The notes: generated from the sequence alone by a model not told the origin. Shown: positions 47,856-58,130, counted from the first letter of the stretch. The stretch is DNA of 64,000 nt from Polaribacter sp. KT25b (GCF_900105145.1 NZ_LT629752.1:3887461-3951460); one strand, 5' to 3'. Numbers and translations are program-made.

Positions 47856-50000
47856 ATGAAAACTTCAGTAATCGTTATCTTCCTTTTTTACTTTTTCAGT
47901 AGCTTCAGTCAAACAAAAACAGTTTCACTAGAAAATGCAAAAGGCATCATTGCAGACAATCTAGGTTCTGTTACCCTTTGGGAAAATCAAATAGATGGTT
48001 ATGGTGATGCTTCACAAAGTGATACAAATCTTGGGGCGGAAGAATCGCAAGAAACGTATCCTGGAAAAACCACTGTTCTTTTTAATAAAGATGGATCTTT
48101 TCTTGAACTAGAAGGTTCTAGTACTTATATTTCTGATAATAGTTACAGTGTTTTTTATGTAGGAAAAGCTGAAAACGAGGTAACAGGTAAACCAGCATCA
48201 TTGTTAGGTAACTACGATATGAGTGGAGGTTTTTCTAACTGTAAGGGAATTAGATTTGTAAGATTACAAGATGGTAAAATAGGTTTTGATTATGGAAGAC
48301 CAAATTACACACGTGTAAATATAGGATCTAATGAAATACCTGCAGAAGATTACTTCTTCTTTGGATTTTCAATGGATTCATCTGGAAATTATCAATATTT
48401 TGACAGTACTTCTCCTATTATAACCACAGGTACTATTACAAATACAATGCATATTAATTCTGATGTAGACCTTAAATTTAATATTTTTGAAGAAGTTGCA
48501 GGAGCACAAACATATAATCATACAGAAGTTGTAGAAGTAACAATGTACGATGGATCACTTGATACTGCAGCGTTTCAAAATGAGTATAATAGATTAGCTA
48601 CAGAATACGCAGAACTTGTAACTGCTAAATTTTCAGTAACAGAAGTATTACCGGCAGAACGAACAAATTTGTCTGTAGATTCAGATATTACTGTTGTTTG
48701 TGATCAACCAATTGATCCTACTTCCGTTTTTCCAAAAATATATATTAATAAAAGTGAAACTGAAGCTGCTGGTAATTGGGTTTTAACAAAGTCTAATACA
48801 CTTAAATTTACTCCTAATACAAACTGGCCTTATAACGGACTAGTAACCTTAGAAATAAATGAAGGTCTTAAATCTACAGATGATGTATCTGTTAATTTAT
48901 CTAAAGGAACTAAATATAATTTTTTGGTTGAAACGGATAAAGATTTTGGTGTTTCAGAAAACATAGAATTAACATCAATAGCTACTGTAGATTTTCCTCA
49001 AGCAGGGCATACTTTAGGGTTAAAAATGAATTTACCGACAAATAGAACTCAAAAAACACCTGTACATTTTTGGGTACATGGTGGTGGTTGGTCTGGCGGA
49101 ACTCCAGAGGCTTCTGCAGGTTCTTATTCGCCTCATGGAGAGTATTTGGCAGAAAATTTAGGTATTGCAACTTTAGGTATTGGCTATAGGTGTTCTGGTT
49201 CTAGCGGAACATTTTCTTTAGCAATGGAAGATATTGCTGCAGCCTATCAATGGGCTTTAGACAACGCAGATACTTACAATTTTGATATGACAAAAGTATT
49301 TTTTAGTGGCGGTTCTGCTGGTACTCCTTTAGCGGCATTAGCTTCTCAACAACTTCCAAATGTTATTGGGTTTATAGGTTTTAACGGAATTTATGATTTT
49401 GTAAATGATGCAGGAGATTTTGGTGTTGGAAATTGGTACAAGCAAAACGTGCCAAGTGAAACTGCAAATTCTCCAATTTTTAACCTAAGAACTCCTCCAC
49501 CAGCAACTATAATGATGCATGGTGATGCAGATACCACGATTTCATACACACAAAGCACCTTATTTGCGGATGCAATAAATGCAAATGGAGGACAAGCAGA
49601 AGCTGTAATATATCCTGGAGAAGTACATGCCTTTTTTAATCAAGGAAAATCTGCATATGAAGATGTTTTAATTGAAATGGTAGGTTTTATAAACAGAGTG
49701 CTTAATGAACAAAGTTTAAGTCTTACAGATATTAGTATTGATGATCAAATAACAGTGTATCCTAATCCTGTAAAAAAAGGAGATACACTTACGTTACAAT
49801 TAAAATCAAAATTTAGTTCTGAAAAACTTGAAACTCAAATAATAAATTATTTAGGTCAAATAGTAGTAAAGAAAACACTTTACCCAAATAAAGATTCAAA
49901 TGTCATTAAAATTGATACCAAAAATCTAGAACAAGGTGTTTATATTTTAAAAACGTTTGATCAACAATTATCAAAAACTTTAAAATTTTTGATTGAATAA
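47856..50000 (+). CDS. T9SS-exported alpha/beta-hydrolase esterase with LamG-like and Big_5 domains
   Basis: A 714-residue protein: signal peptide 1-19, a LamG/concanavalin-like sandwich about 25-245, an SbsA-type Ig domain (Big_5) about 258-358, an alpha/beta hydrolase about 370-615, and a T9SS type A tail about 630-714 (VYPNPVKKGDTL). The hydrolase has the oxyanion motif HGGGW (408-412), nucleophile S487 in FSGGSAG, acidic residue D557 or D559 (MMHGDADT) and H591 (GEVHAFF). The HGGGW and GxSAG signs place it near the hormone-sensitive-lipase/acetyl-esterase group. In this locus it is likely a carbohydrate esterase removing acyl groups from the polymer outside the cell. First gene of the secreted block. 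Confidence 0.85.
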   Translation: MKTSVIVIFLFYFFSSFSQTKTVSLENAKGIIADNLGSVTLWENQIDGYGDASQSDTNLGAEESQETYPGKTTVLFNKDGSFLELEGSSTYISDNSYSVFYVGKAENEVTGKPASLLGNYDMSGGFSNCKGIRFVRLQDGKIGFDYGRPNYTRVNIGSNEIPAEDYFFFGFSMDSSGNYQYFDSTSPIITTGTITNTMHINSDVDLKFNIFEEVAGAQTYNHTEVVEVTMYDGSLDTAAFQNEYNRLATEYAELVTAKFSVTEVLPAERTNLSVDSDITVVCDQPIDPTSVFPKIYINKSETEAAGNWVLTKSNTLKFTPNTNWPYNGLVTLEINEGLKSTDDVSVNLSKGTKYNFLVETDKDFGVSENIELTSIATVDFPQAGHTLGLKMNLPTNRTQKTPVHFWVHGGGWSGGTPEASAGSYSPHGEYLAENLGIATLGIGYRCSGSSGTFSLAMEDIAAAYQWALDNADTYNFDMTKVFFSGGSAGTPLAALASQQLPNVIGFIGFNGIYDFVNDAGDFGVGNWYKQNVPSETANSPIFNLRTPPPATIMMHGDADTTISYTQSTLFADAINANGGQAEAVIYPGEVHAFFNQGKSAYEDVLIEMVGFINRVLNEQSLSLTDISIDDQITVYPNPVKKGDTLTLQLKSKFSSEKLETQIINYLGQIVVKKTLYPNKDSNVIKIDTKNLEQGVYILKTFDQQLSKTLKFLIE

Positions 50001-50048
50001 TTATAAGTATAGAAAAATACATCACTAATAGAACTAAAACTAAAATCA

Positions 50049-52220
50049 ATGAGACTTAAATTTTTTTATGTACTAGCATTTCTTTTTGCTATTAACAATT
50101 TTGCACAAACAACTTCTTGTGGCAATGTAGTTAATGATACTTTTGATGTAGCAGGAGCCTTACCAGAAGGTTGGACAGAATATAGTACTTCGGGGAGTGT
50201 AACCGTTGTGAATGATTATCTGAAGTTTAATCTTGCTCAAAATACTCCTTCAGCATATAGAACTTTTACGCCTGTTTCTAATAACAGTTCTTGTTCTTTT
50301 GATGTTCAAGGTAGTCGTACTACTATGAATTTTCAGATGGATCTAGTATCTTCTGATGGAAAGTATATTGCTAGTATTGCTTTAGGTAAGGCGACTACAG
50401 ATATAAAATATGCAACTGAAATGGTAAATACAATACCCGGAACTTATATTGCAGGTGTTATAGGAACAGCTAAGTTTGCTAAGAATAAGAATTATTCTCT
50501 GTCATTGTATGTTGATTTTGATAATCAGACAGTAGATTTTTATAACGATGGCGTGCTAACATTAGAGAATATTCCATTTTTGGAAGCAACTACAAATTTT
50601 GCTAAAGTAGATGCAAAACTACTTTATATGTATAGTAACTCAGGAACTGCTTTTTTAGATAATTTGACTATTGTTGAAGCTAATGAAAGTAGAATAGCGT
50701 TGTCTAATGCAATTGATTCTTCTCAAAATACAATTAACGCTGCTATTGTAGGTGATAAATACAGCCAATATCCACAATCTGCTGTAGACAATTTTCAGTT
50801 AGCTATTGATAATGCAAATGTAGTACTTGCTAATTGCGATGCAACTTCTAGTGTTATGGATGCTGCTATTTCAGATCTTCAAACAGCACAAAATATTTTT
50901 GCAACTACTAGCGTAAATGATCCTGTACTTAAAATGTATAGTGGTTATGATTTTACAGGTGATGTAAACGAAGTTTATTGTGGTTATTATAATGGTGGCT
51001 TAGGTGCATACGAAGATTGGGGTGTTTCTTTTACTTTAGAAAAAGGATATATGGCAACTTTTGCACAAGATGTTAATGGCTTAGGTTTTAGTAAAATATA
51101 TATTGCTCAAGATGATGATTTAGAGATTAATTTGCCTGTAGATTTACAGAGTTCTATTTCATTTATACGTGTGAGTCCTTGGTATCCAGTAGGTAAAAAA
51201 GGAAGTTTAGGAGGAGATATAAAGTGGAGTAGTGCAGATAATTATAATACGACTTGGCATTATAGTTGGGGTTTAACTGATCAGAAATCAGAAGGAGTTC
51301 AATTTGTTCCAATGTCGTGGAGTAAGGGTGATAACTGGACATCAATTGAAAATATGGAAAAAGTTGGACAGAATATGTCGTTCAATCATTTATTAGCTTT
51401 TAATGAACCAGATAATAAAGATCAATCAAATTTAACAGTAGAACAGGCTTTAGATGCTTACCCTAAATTATTAGCTTCTGGGCTTAGATTGGGAGCTCCT
51501 GGTGTAGAGAATGTACAATATAGTGCAACAAGTGATTCTTTTAATGAAAGTTCTTGGATTAAAGAATTTATGGACGGTTGTGTAGAACGTGGATATCGAG
51601 TAGATTTTATACCAGCACATGATTATGTTCGTCGTTCTAAGTCTACCTTTTTAGAGCGTTTTAAGGCACTTCATGACCGATACGATCTTCCTGTTTGGGT
51701 TACAGAATATAATTACGGAAACCCAAATATGGGTTCTGCACCTCTTACTGTAGAACAAGGGTATAATAATATTAAAGGTTTAACAGAAGTACTTGAAAAC
51801 GCAGACTTTATAGAGCGTTACAATTGGTATTATTTCTTTGGAGCAGATTCTGGTATTGGTGGTATTACTGATGGCGAATTAAATATTACTGGACAATTTT
51901 ATCGAGATCTTGACTCGCAAAATCCTTCATACATTCAAGAAGAATATGAACAAGGAGCACAATTATCTGTAAATGATGCATTGATCAAATCTAAAGTTTT
52001 AATGTTTCCAACTGTAATAACAGAAGGTGTTTTTAACCTAAGATATTCAGAAGAAATTAAAGATAGTACCATACATATTTATTCTACTGTTGGACAGTTA
52101 GTAAAAAAAATCGTTGGCTTAAAATCAGAAATTGATGTAAGAACACTCTCTAGTGGATTATATATTGTTAAAATAGAATCTCACTTAGGAAACTTTACTA
52201 AAAAGATTATCATTCAATAA
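50049..52220 (+). CDS. T9SS-exported GH128-like endo-hydrolase A, multi-domain
   Basis: A 723-residue enzyme: signal peptide 1-20; a beta-sandwich module 25-210; a helical FIVAR-like stretch 215-285; a beta/gamma-crystallin-like module about 292-378 (VLKMYSGYDFTGDVNEVYCG ... KISxxRV-type repeat); a GH128/Asl1-type catalytic barrel about 395-625; T9SS tail 650-723. Catalytic candidates are E453 in LAFNEPDNKDQSN and E553 in VWVTEYNYG, matching the NEPD and WxTE(F/Y) motifs of GH128 endo-beta-1,3-glucanases. The true bond may differ in this sulfatase-rich locus. Paralogous to the next gene, with an almost identical N-terminal module. Confidence 0.82.
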   Translation: MRLKFFYVLAFLFAINNFAQTTSCGNVVNDTFDVAGALPEGWTEYSTSGSVTVVNDYLKFNLAQNTPSAYRTFTPVSNNSSCSFDVQGSRTTMNFQMDLVSSDGKYIASIALGKATTDIKYATEMVNTIPGTYIAGVIGTAKFAKNKNYSLSLYVDFDNQTVDFYNDGVLTLENIPFLEATTNFAKVDAKLLYMYSNSGTAFLDNLTIVEANESRIALSNAIDSSQNTINAAIVGDKYSQYPQSAVDNFQLAIDNANVVLANCDATSSVMDAAISDLQTAQNIFATTSVNDPVLKMYSGYDFTGDVNEVYCGYYNGGLGAYEDWGVSFTLEKGYMATFAQDVNGLGFSKIYIAQDDDLEINLPVDLQSSISFIRVSPWYPVGKKGSLGGDIKWSSADNYNTTWHYSWGLTDQKSEGVQFVPMSWSKGDNWTSIENMEKVGQNMSFNHLLAFNEPDNKDQSNLTVEQALDAYPKLLASGLRLGAPGVENVQYSATSDSFNESSWIKEFMDGCVERGYRVDFIPAHDYVRRSKSTFLERFKALHDRYDLPVWVTEYNYGNPNMGSAPLTVEQGYNNIKGLTEVLENADFIERYNWYYFFGADSGIGGITDGELNITGQFYRDLDSQNPSYIQEEYEQGAQLSVNDALIKSKVLMFPTVITEGVFNLRYSEEIKDSTIHIYSTVGQLVKKIVGLKSEIDVRTLSSGLYIVKIESHLGNFTKKIIIQ

Positions 52221-52269
52221 TTGTTCTTTTTCTGTTAAAAAAATAACACTAAACTTATAATACAAAGAA

Positions 52270-54420
52270 ATGAAACTAAAACTCTTATATATAATTGCTT
52301 CTCTTTTTGCGATTAATAATTTTGCGCAAACAACTTCTTGTGAAACTATAGTTGAAGATACATTTGACACAGCAGGAGTCTTATCTGAAGGTTGGACAGA
52401 ATATAGCACTTCGGGGAGTGTAACCGTTGTAAATGATTACTTGAAGTTTAATCTTGCTCAAAATACCCCTTCAGCATATCGAACTTTTGCATCCGTTTCT
52501 AATAATTGTTCTTTATCTTTTGATGTTCAAGGAAGTCGTAATACTATGAATTTTCAAATGGACTTAGTATCTTCTGATGGAAAATATATTGCGAGTATCG
52601 CTTTAGGTAAGGCAACTTCAGATATAAAATATGCAACTGAAATGGTAGACGTAATACCAGGAACTTATATTGCAGGTGTTATTGGAACAGCTAAGTTTGC
52701 TAAGAATAAGAATTATTCACTGTCAATGTATGTTGATTTTGATAACCAAACAGTAGATTTTTATAATGATGGCGAGTTAACATTAGAGAATATTCCATTT
52801 TTAGAAACGACGACAGATTTTACTAAAGTGGATACAAAACTACTTTATATGTATAGTAATTCAGGAACTGTTTTTCTTGATAATTTGACAGTTATCGAAG
52901 CTAATGAGAGTAGGATAGCATTATCAAATGCTGTTCAATCTTCTCAAAACTTACTGAGTTCAGCATCTGTAGGAGAAAAATATAGTCAATATCCACAAGC
53001 TGCTATTGATGCTTTTCAATTGGTGGTTGATAATGGAAATACTATACTTTCTGATTGTGATTCTGCTGCTAGTATAATTGATAATGCATTAGCAGAACTT
53101 AAGGAAGCACAAGATGTTTTTTCTGCATCACAGGTGAATGATCCTGTTCTAAAAGTTTATAATTCTTATAATTTTGGAGGAGAAGAACATGAAATTTATG
53201 TTGGTTATTATAATGGAGATTTAGGACTATATGATGACTGGATAGCCTCGTTTACTTTAGATAAAGGTTATATGGTAACTTTTGCAGAAAATATTAATGG
53301 TACAGGATTTAGTAAGGTCTATGTGGCTTCAGAAGAAGATTTACGAATAAACTTAACAGAAGATTTGTACAAGAAAATATCATTTATTCGTGTAGGTCCT
53401 TGGCGAGATACTCTTAAAAAAGGTTCAAGTGGTAAAAGCAGTACTAATGATGTAACGTTAGCATTAAACACCTCTTGGTTTTATGATTGGGGTAATGGAG
53501 ATACTGATATTGAAGGAAATGAATATGTTGTAATGAATTGGGGGGGGACACCTAGTCTTGCTACAATGGAAAAGCTAGGTAAACAAATGAATACTACACA
53601 TCATTTAGCTTTTAATGAACCTGATGGCGAAAAACAAGCTAATATGTCTGTAGATGTTGCGGTTGCAAGATATGCAACGTTACAAGCATCTGGTTTGCGT
53701 TTGGGAGCTCCTGCTGTAACAGATGGTACAAAAGGAAGAGCTTGGCTTGATGAGTTTATGACGAAAGCAAAAGCGGCAGGTTATCGTATAGATTTTATAC
53801 CGGTGCATTATTATAAAATAATGACAGCTTCTAATTTTAAAGCATGGTTAAAAGATTTTTATGATGAATACCAAGTTCCTATTTGGGTTACAGAATTTAA
53901 CTATGGAGATATTTGGGCAGCAAACGAAAAAACTAAAACAGAGGCGCAGGTATTAACAAATATTAAGGCGTACTGTGAAATGATGGATGATGCTGATTTT
54001 ATAGAGCGTTATTGTATTTTTACTTGGCAGCCATCAGAAACTTCAGCGCAAACCGTGATGTCTGTTAGAAATCCGATAGTACTAAATACAGTTGGGGAAT
54101 TTTATAAAAATCATGAATCACCAGTGGCGTATATACAAGAAACTTATGAACAAGGAGTAGCACTTTCTTTGGATAAGAATGTTATTGCTCCTAAATTTTC
54201 AGTGTACCCAACAGTCATAACAAATGGTGTTTTTAATTGGTCAGTTTCAGAAGAAATTAACAATATAAGATTATCAATCTATAATACATCCGGACAATTG
54301 GTTAAAGAGATAGAAAAGCCAAATTTAGAAATAAATGTGAGTAAACTTTCTGGAGGTTTATATTTTGTTAAAATTAATTCTGATTTAGGGAGTGCTACTA
54401 AAAAAATTATTATTGAATAG
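52270..54420 (+). CDS. T9SS-exported GH128-like endo-hydrolase B, multi-domain
   Basis: A 716-residue paralogue of the preceding protein with the same order: signal peptide, beta-sandwich 25-210, FIVAR-like helices 215-285, beta/gamma-crystallin-like module 292-378, GH128-type barrel about 390-615, T9SS tail 643-716. Catalytic candidates E450 (LAFNEPDGEKQAN) and E542 (IWVTEFNYG). By eye about 24 differences separate residues 21-220 of the two paralogues, whereas the catalytic parts differ at roughly half of positions, so the two enzymes probably cut different sites while sharing one binding module. It lies 49 nt after copy A. Confidence 0.82.
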   Translation: MKLKLLYIIASLFAINNFAQTTSCETIVEDTFDTAGVLSEGWTEYSTSGSVTVVNDYLKFNLAQNTPSAYRTFASVSNNCSLSFDVQGSRNTMNFQMDLVSSDGKYIASIALGKATSDIKYATEMVDVIPGTYIAGVIGTAKFAKNKNYSLSMYVDFDNQTVDFYNDGELTLENIPFLETTTDFTKVDTKLLYMYSNSGTVFLDNLTVIEANESRIALSNAVQSSQNLLSSASVGEKYSQYPQAAIDAFQLVVDNGNTILSDCDSAASIIDNALAELKEAQDVFSASQVNDPVLKVYNSYNFGGEEHEIYVGYYNGDLGLYDDWIASFTLDKGYMVTFAENINGTGFSKVYVASEEDLRINLTEDLYKKISFIRVGPWRDTLKKGSSGKSSTNDVTLALNTSWFYDWGNGDTDIEGNEYVVMNWGGTPSLATMEKLGKQMNTTHHLAFNEPDGEKQANMSVDVAVARYATLQASGLRLGAPAVTDGTKGRAWLDEFMTKAKAAGYRIDFIPVHYYKIMTASNFKAWLKDFYDEYQVPIWVTEFNYGDIWAANEKTKTEAQVLTNIKAYCEMMDDADFIERYCIFTWQPSETSAQTVMSVRNPIVLNTVGEFYKNHESPVAYIQETYEQGVALSLDKNVIAPKFSVYPTVITNGVFNWSVSEEINNIRLSIYNTSGQLVKEIEKPNLEINVSKLSGGLYFVKINSDLGSATKKIIIE

Positions 54421-54848
54421 TTTTATTATAAGAATAATACTTACTACTGAGTTTAATCAATATTAAAAGCCAAGAAATCTTAAGTGTTAAAATAGTTGAT
54501 ACTGACCTGATAAATTGCCATAATATACCTATATGTTGAAATTGATTGTTGCTCAATTTTCAATATTACGTAAGAAACTTTAAAAAAAATAAATCTAATA
54601 TATGTATGTTAGATACTGCTTTTTGTTTCTTGTGTATTTTGCTATTGGTTTAAATTCAGAACTATACATTTATCTTAGCAACAAAAGAACTCCATAAATG
54701 AGAATTTTAGAAGGAAAGAAAGTGTTTATTTTGTATTTTAGAGGATAGATTATTTTTTATGACACTTAAAAAATGATGTATACTTTGTAATTAAAAGTGA
54801 TAAGCTTACATAGAATTTAAAATAATGATAACAAAAAACTACAAAATA
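54421..54848. other. 428-nt spacer between GH128-like and fucolectin-type hydrolase genes
   Basis: No gene seen. It holds GTTGCT (54548-54553) and GCAACA (54678-54683), which resemble the words near other promoters of the locus, but no exact -7 box at a fixed distance. No hairpin terminator was found, so readthrough from the preceding genes is possible. Confidence 0.4.
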
Positions 54849-56459
54849 ATGAAAACAAAAATATTTTTTTTATTAATTATCTGTTGCTTTAATTTTAGCG
54901 CTTTTAGTCAAAAGTATGTGAATGACATGGATTACGTACTTGGTGATACTAAACAAGCTTTTATTACAAATGCAATTACAACAGAAGCGCAAGCAGATAA
55001 TCTTTTATTAGGGTTTAAAAATATGGGAGCCAACGGTATTCGTATCCCTCTTTTTGGGAGAGGTGTTGATGGGGTAGATTTAAATCCAAATAAACCAATG
55101 ATGGATTATTTTTATGAACAAGCTTTGGCTCAAGGCTTTGTTATTTTTGCAAATCCAGCGCAAGGTGGTGGTGGTAAAAGAGTCGCAAATAATATGCTTA
55201 ATGGTAATGGTGCTAATGAAGGAGAAGACGTTGCTGTTAAGAATATTCAAGCTGCAACAGATGAATTAGTGAATAGAGTTATCGAATTTTCAAATGAATA
55301 TCCAGACTGTAAGTGGATTAACCCATTTAATGAAGACGGAAGAGCAACCAATAGTACTTGGAGTATCAATCAAATCAATGAAATTTACAAGAGACTTTAT
55401 GAGCATGGTTTAAACGGAGCAGAATTAATAGGTCCTTGTACTTGGGGACTTGTTGCAGGTATAGATATGTTTAATAAAACGGATATTGCAGAATATGTTA
55501 CCGTTGCTTCAACACATAACTTAGGGTTTAATCATAATCTTTGGGTTGATTTTATTGCTGAAGCAGATAAAGAGAATTTACCTGTTTGGGATTCTGAAGT
55601 AAATCATAATGATAAGTTTCCAGATGATGACGTTAAAGGCGGAACACGTTTAGAGAGAGCTATTGAAAATAAGGTAGATGGTTTGGTTTTATACAATTCA
55701 TGGAATACTGTAAGTTTAACTACAGGTGCTATAAATGCTACAGGAGAAAAAGCAATGGCATTGTATTTAATACCTAAAGTTAATTTAGCACTAAATGGTA
55801 CAGCAACACAATCATCAACAAACCCATCTTATAACAAAGGACCGGAACTAGCCATTGATAATGATATTAATGGTAATTATGGAGGTGGATCTGTTACAGT
55901 TACAAATAATGAAGAAAACCCTTGGTGGCAAGTAGATTTAGGGTCTAATAAAACAATAAATGAGATAAAAGTGTTTAATAGAACTGATGGTTGTTGTAAG
56001 GCAAATATGTCTAATTTTACAGTATCTGTAATTAATAATAGTGGTCTAGAAGTTTTTACACAAACATTCACAACATTTCCTGACCCTTCAGTTATTGTTA
56101 ATGCAGGAGGAATTGTAGGGCAAATAGTTAAAGTTCAGTTAAATGCTACTGGTTCATTAACGCTTGCAGAAGTACAAGTTTTTGGTTCTGATGAAGTATT
56201 ATCAACCAAAAGTTATAACGATATTAAAGTAAATCTGTCTCCAAACCCTTTTAAAGGTAATTTAAAAGTAACTTCTCCAAATTCAAGTTTTAATAATTAT
56301 ACAATATATAATATTAACGGACAGAAAGTTTTAAGTAATAAAGTTGAAGCTAATTCAAGTGAAATAAATATTAATACAAGTAAATTATCTAAAGGTATTT
56401 ATTTTGTAAAATTAAATAGCGACACTTTTTCTAAATCATATAAGGTGATAAAGAATTAA
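54849..56459 (+). CDS. T9SS-exported TIM-barrel-type hydrolase with fucolectin-like module, copy 1
   Basis: A 536-residue protein (counting from the ATG at 54849, eight codons inside a longer frame, because it gives a clean signal peptide). A catalytic-looking domain of about 290 residues opens NDMDYVLGDTKQAFIT and has two conserved acids in clan GH-A style: INPFNEDGR (E162) and LPVWDSEVN (E250). Then a discoidin/fucolectin (CBM47-like) module about 310-445 with NPWWQVDLGS and NRTDGCCKANMSNF, including the vicinal cysteine pair of that fold, and a T9SS tail (LSPNPFKGNLKV). I do not recognise the catalytic family. The module suggests binding of fucose or a related sugar. Confidence 0.72.
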   Translation: MKTKIFFLLIICCFNFSAFSQKYVNDMDYVLGDTKQAFITNAITTEAQADNLLLGFKNMGANGIRIPLFGRGVDGVDLNPNKPMMDYFYEQALAQGFVIFANPAQGGGGKRVANNMLNGNGANEGEDVAVKNIQAATDELVNRVIEFSNEYPDCKWINPFNEDGRATNSTWSINQINEIYKRLYEHGLNGAELIGPCTWGLVAGIDMFNKTDIAEYVTVASTHNLGFNHNLWVDFIAEADKENLPVWDSEVNHNDKFPDDDVKGGTRLERAIENKVDGLVLYNSWNTVSLTTGAINATGEKAMALYLIPKVNLALNGTATQSSTNPSYNKGPELAIDNDINGNYGGGSVTVTNNEENPWWQVDLGSNKTINEIKVFNRTDGCCKANMSNFTVSVINNSGLEVFTQTFTTFPDPSVIVNAGGIVGQIVKVQLNATGSLTLAEVQVFGSDEVLSTKSYNDIKVNLSPNPFKGNLKVTSPNSSFNNYTIYNINGQKVLSNKVEANSSEININTSKLSKGIYFVKLNSDTFSKSYKVIKN

Positions 56460-56477
56460 TAAACTAAAATAGAAAGT

Positions 56478-58130
56478 ATGTATCTAAATATTAGAATTGT
56501 TAAAAGATTTTTCATCTTATTGTTTATTGGAGTGAATAGTGTTGCGTTTAGTCAAACTATTTATACCAACGACATGGATTATGTTTTGGGAGATGTTAAG
56601 CAACGTTTTATTACGAAGGATATTTCTACTCAAGAAGAAGCTGATAATTTACTAAAAGGTTTTACGACCATGAAAGTAAATGGTATCCGTCTCCCTATTT
56701 TTCCTGCAGGTTGGGATTATAATAAAGATATAATGCAATACTTTTTTACACAAGCTAAATCACAAGGTTTTCTTATTTATGCAAATCCAGCACAGGATTC
56801 TGGTGCACGTAGAATAGCTAGTGGTACACTTCTTAGTGCAGATCTTATTGCAACTAACAATAATGCTGCAGCAACTGCTACAGTAATTAGTACTGTTTCT
56901 CAGTTTGCTTTAGATTATCCTGGTTTAAAGTGGATCAATCCATTTAATGAAGATGGGCGACCTGGAGGTGCGTGGACAGCGGCTCAAATAAATGCAATAT
57001 ATAGTGGTGTTAAAGCAAATTTGGAATCGTATTTTACTGCCGGACAAATTCCAAATGTGCCTGAATTAATAGGTCCTTGTTCTTGGGGAATTCCTGCATC
57101 CATAGATATGTTAAATAATTCTAATATAGGAGAATATATTACAGTCGCATCAAGTCACAATTTAGGATCTAATGATTCTTCATGGTCTACGTTTATTGCA
57201 GCTGCTAATAACAATACAACAAATGGAGTTTCTAATCCTTTACCCGTTTGGGATTCTGAAGTAAATAACAGCGTTGGTAGAGATGGAGGTACAACAACAC
57301 GTATAGATGCTGCTATAGCTAATAAAGTAGATGGATTAGTTATATACAATTCTGGTAATAATATCTTTAAAGGTAGCGGTGAATTAACGGCACTCAACGA
57401 ACTATACATGTCTAAATATTTAAAAGATGAAACTATTGAGGATTTAGGAGTTAATGTTGCTCCTAATGGAACAGCAACACAATCTTCTGTTGGATATGCA
57501 GGAGCTACTTCAGATAAAGCGATTGATGGAATTACAGACGGTCTTCTTGCAGATAATTCATTATCAATTATTAGAGGTGATGATACTCCTCCGTATTGGG
57601 AAGTAGATTTAGGTGCAAATAAAGAAATTGGGTATATTAGAATATATAACAGAACAGATAATTGTTGTAAAAATAGGCTAGAGAATTTTACGGTCTATGT
57701 TATGGATAATAATAGAGTAATTACATTTTCTAAAACTTATACGAGTTATCCAGATCCATCTGTTACTATGGAGGTAAATAAATCAGGCCAAATTGTTAGA
57801 GTTGAATCAGATGCTACAGATGGTACAGCATTGAATTTAGCAGAGGTAGAAGTGTATGAGTCTACACAATTATCCATAGAAAATTATGAAGATATCAAAG
57901 TAAATCTGTCTCCAAATCCATTTTTAGACAATTTAAAAATAACGTCTCCGAATGCTGATTTTAACTCAATCTCGATATATAATATTAACGGACAGAAAAT
58001 TTTAAGTACTAAAGTTGAAGCTGATTTAAGTGATATCAATATTAATACAAGTAAGTTTTCAAAAGGTATTTATATGATAAAGTTAAACGGAGTTAATTTT
58101 TCTAAAACTTATAAAATAGTTAAAGAGTAA
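56478..58130 (+). CDS. T9SS-exported TIM-barrel-type hydrolase with fucolectin-like module, copy 2
   Basis: A 550-residue paralogue of the previous gene, 18 nt downstream. Signal peptide 1-25; catalytic-type domain about 28-315 with the same NDMDYVLGD opening, candidate acids E158 (INPFNEDGR) and E261 (LPVWDSEVN), and conserved ELIGPCSWG and ASSHNLG strands; fucolectin-like module about 325-465 (PPYWEVDLGA, NRTDNCCKNRLENF); T9SS tail about 475-550. Compared with copy 1 it has short insertions before the second acid (FTAGQIPNVP, NNNTTNGVSNP), pointing to a different active-site cleft. Catalytic family not recognised. Confidence 0.72.
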   Translation: MYLNIRIVKRFFILLFIGVNSVAFSQTIYTNDMDYVLGDVKQRFITKDISTQEEADNLLKGFTTMKVNGIRLPIFPAGWDYNKDIMQYFFTQAKSQGFLIYANPAQDSGARRIASGTLLSADLIATNNNAAATATVISTVSQFALDYPGLKWINPFNEDGRPGGAWTAAQINAIYSGVKANLESYFTAGQIPNVPELIGPCSWGIPASIDMLNNSNIGEYITVASSHNLGSNDSSWSTFIAAANNNTTNGVSNPLPVWDSEVNNSVGRDGGTTTRIDAAIANKVDGLVIYNSGNNIFKGSGELTALNELYMSKYLKDETIEDLGVNVAPNGTATQSSVGYAGATSDKAIDGITDGLLADNSLSIIRGDDTPPYWEVDLGANKEIGYIRIYNRTDNCCKNRLENFTVYVMDNNRVITFSKTYTSYPDPSVTMEVNKSGQIVRVESDATDGTALNLAEVEVYESTQLSIENYEDIKVNLSPNPFLDNLKITSPNADFNSISIYNINGQKILSTKVEADLSDININTSKFSKGIYMIKLNGVNFSKTYKIVKE

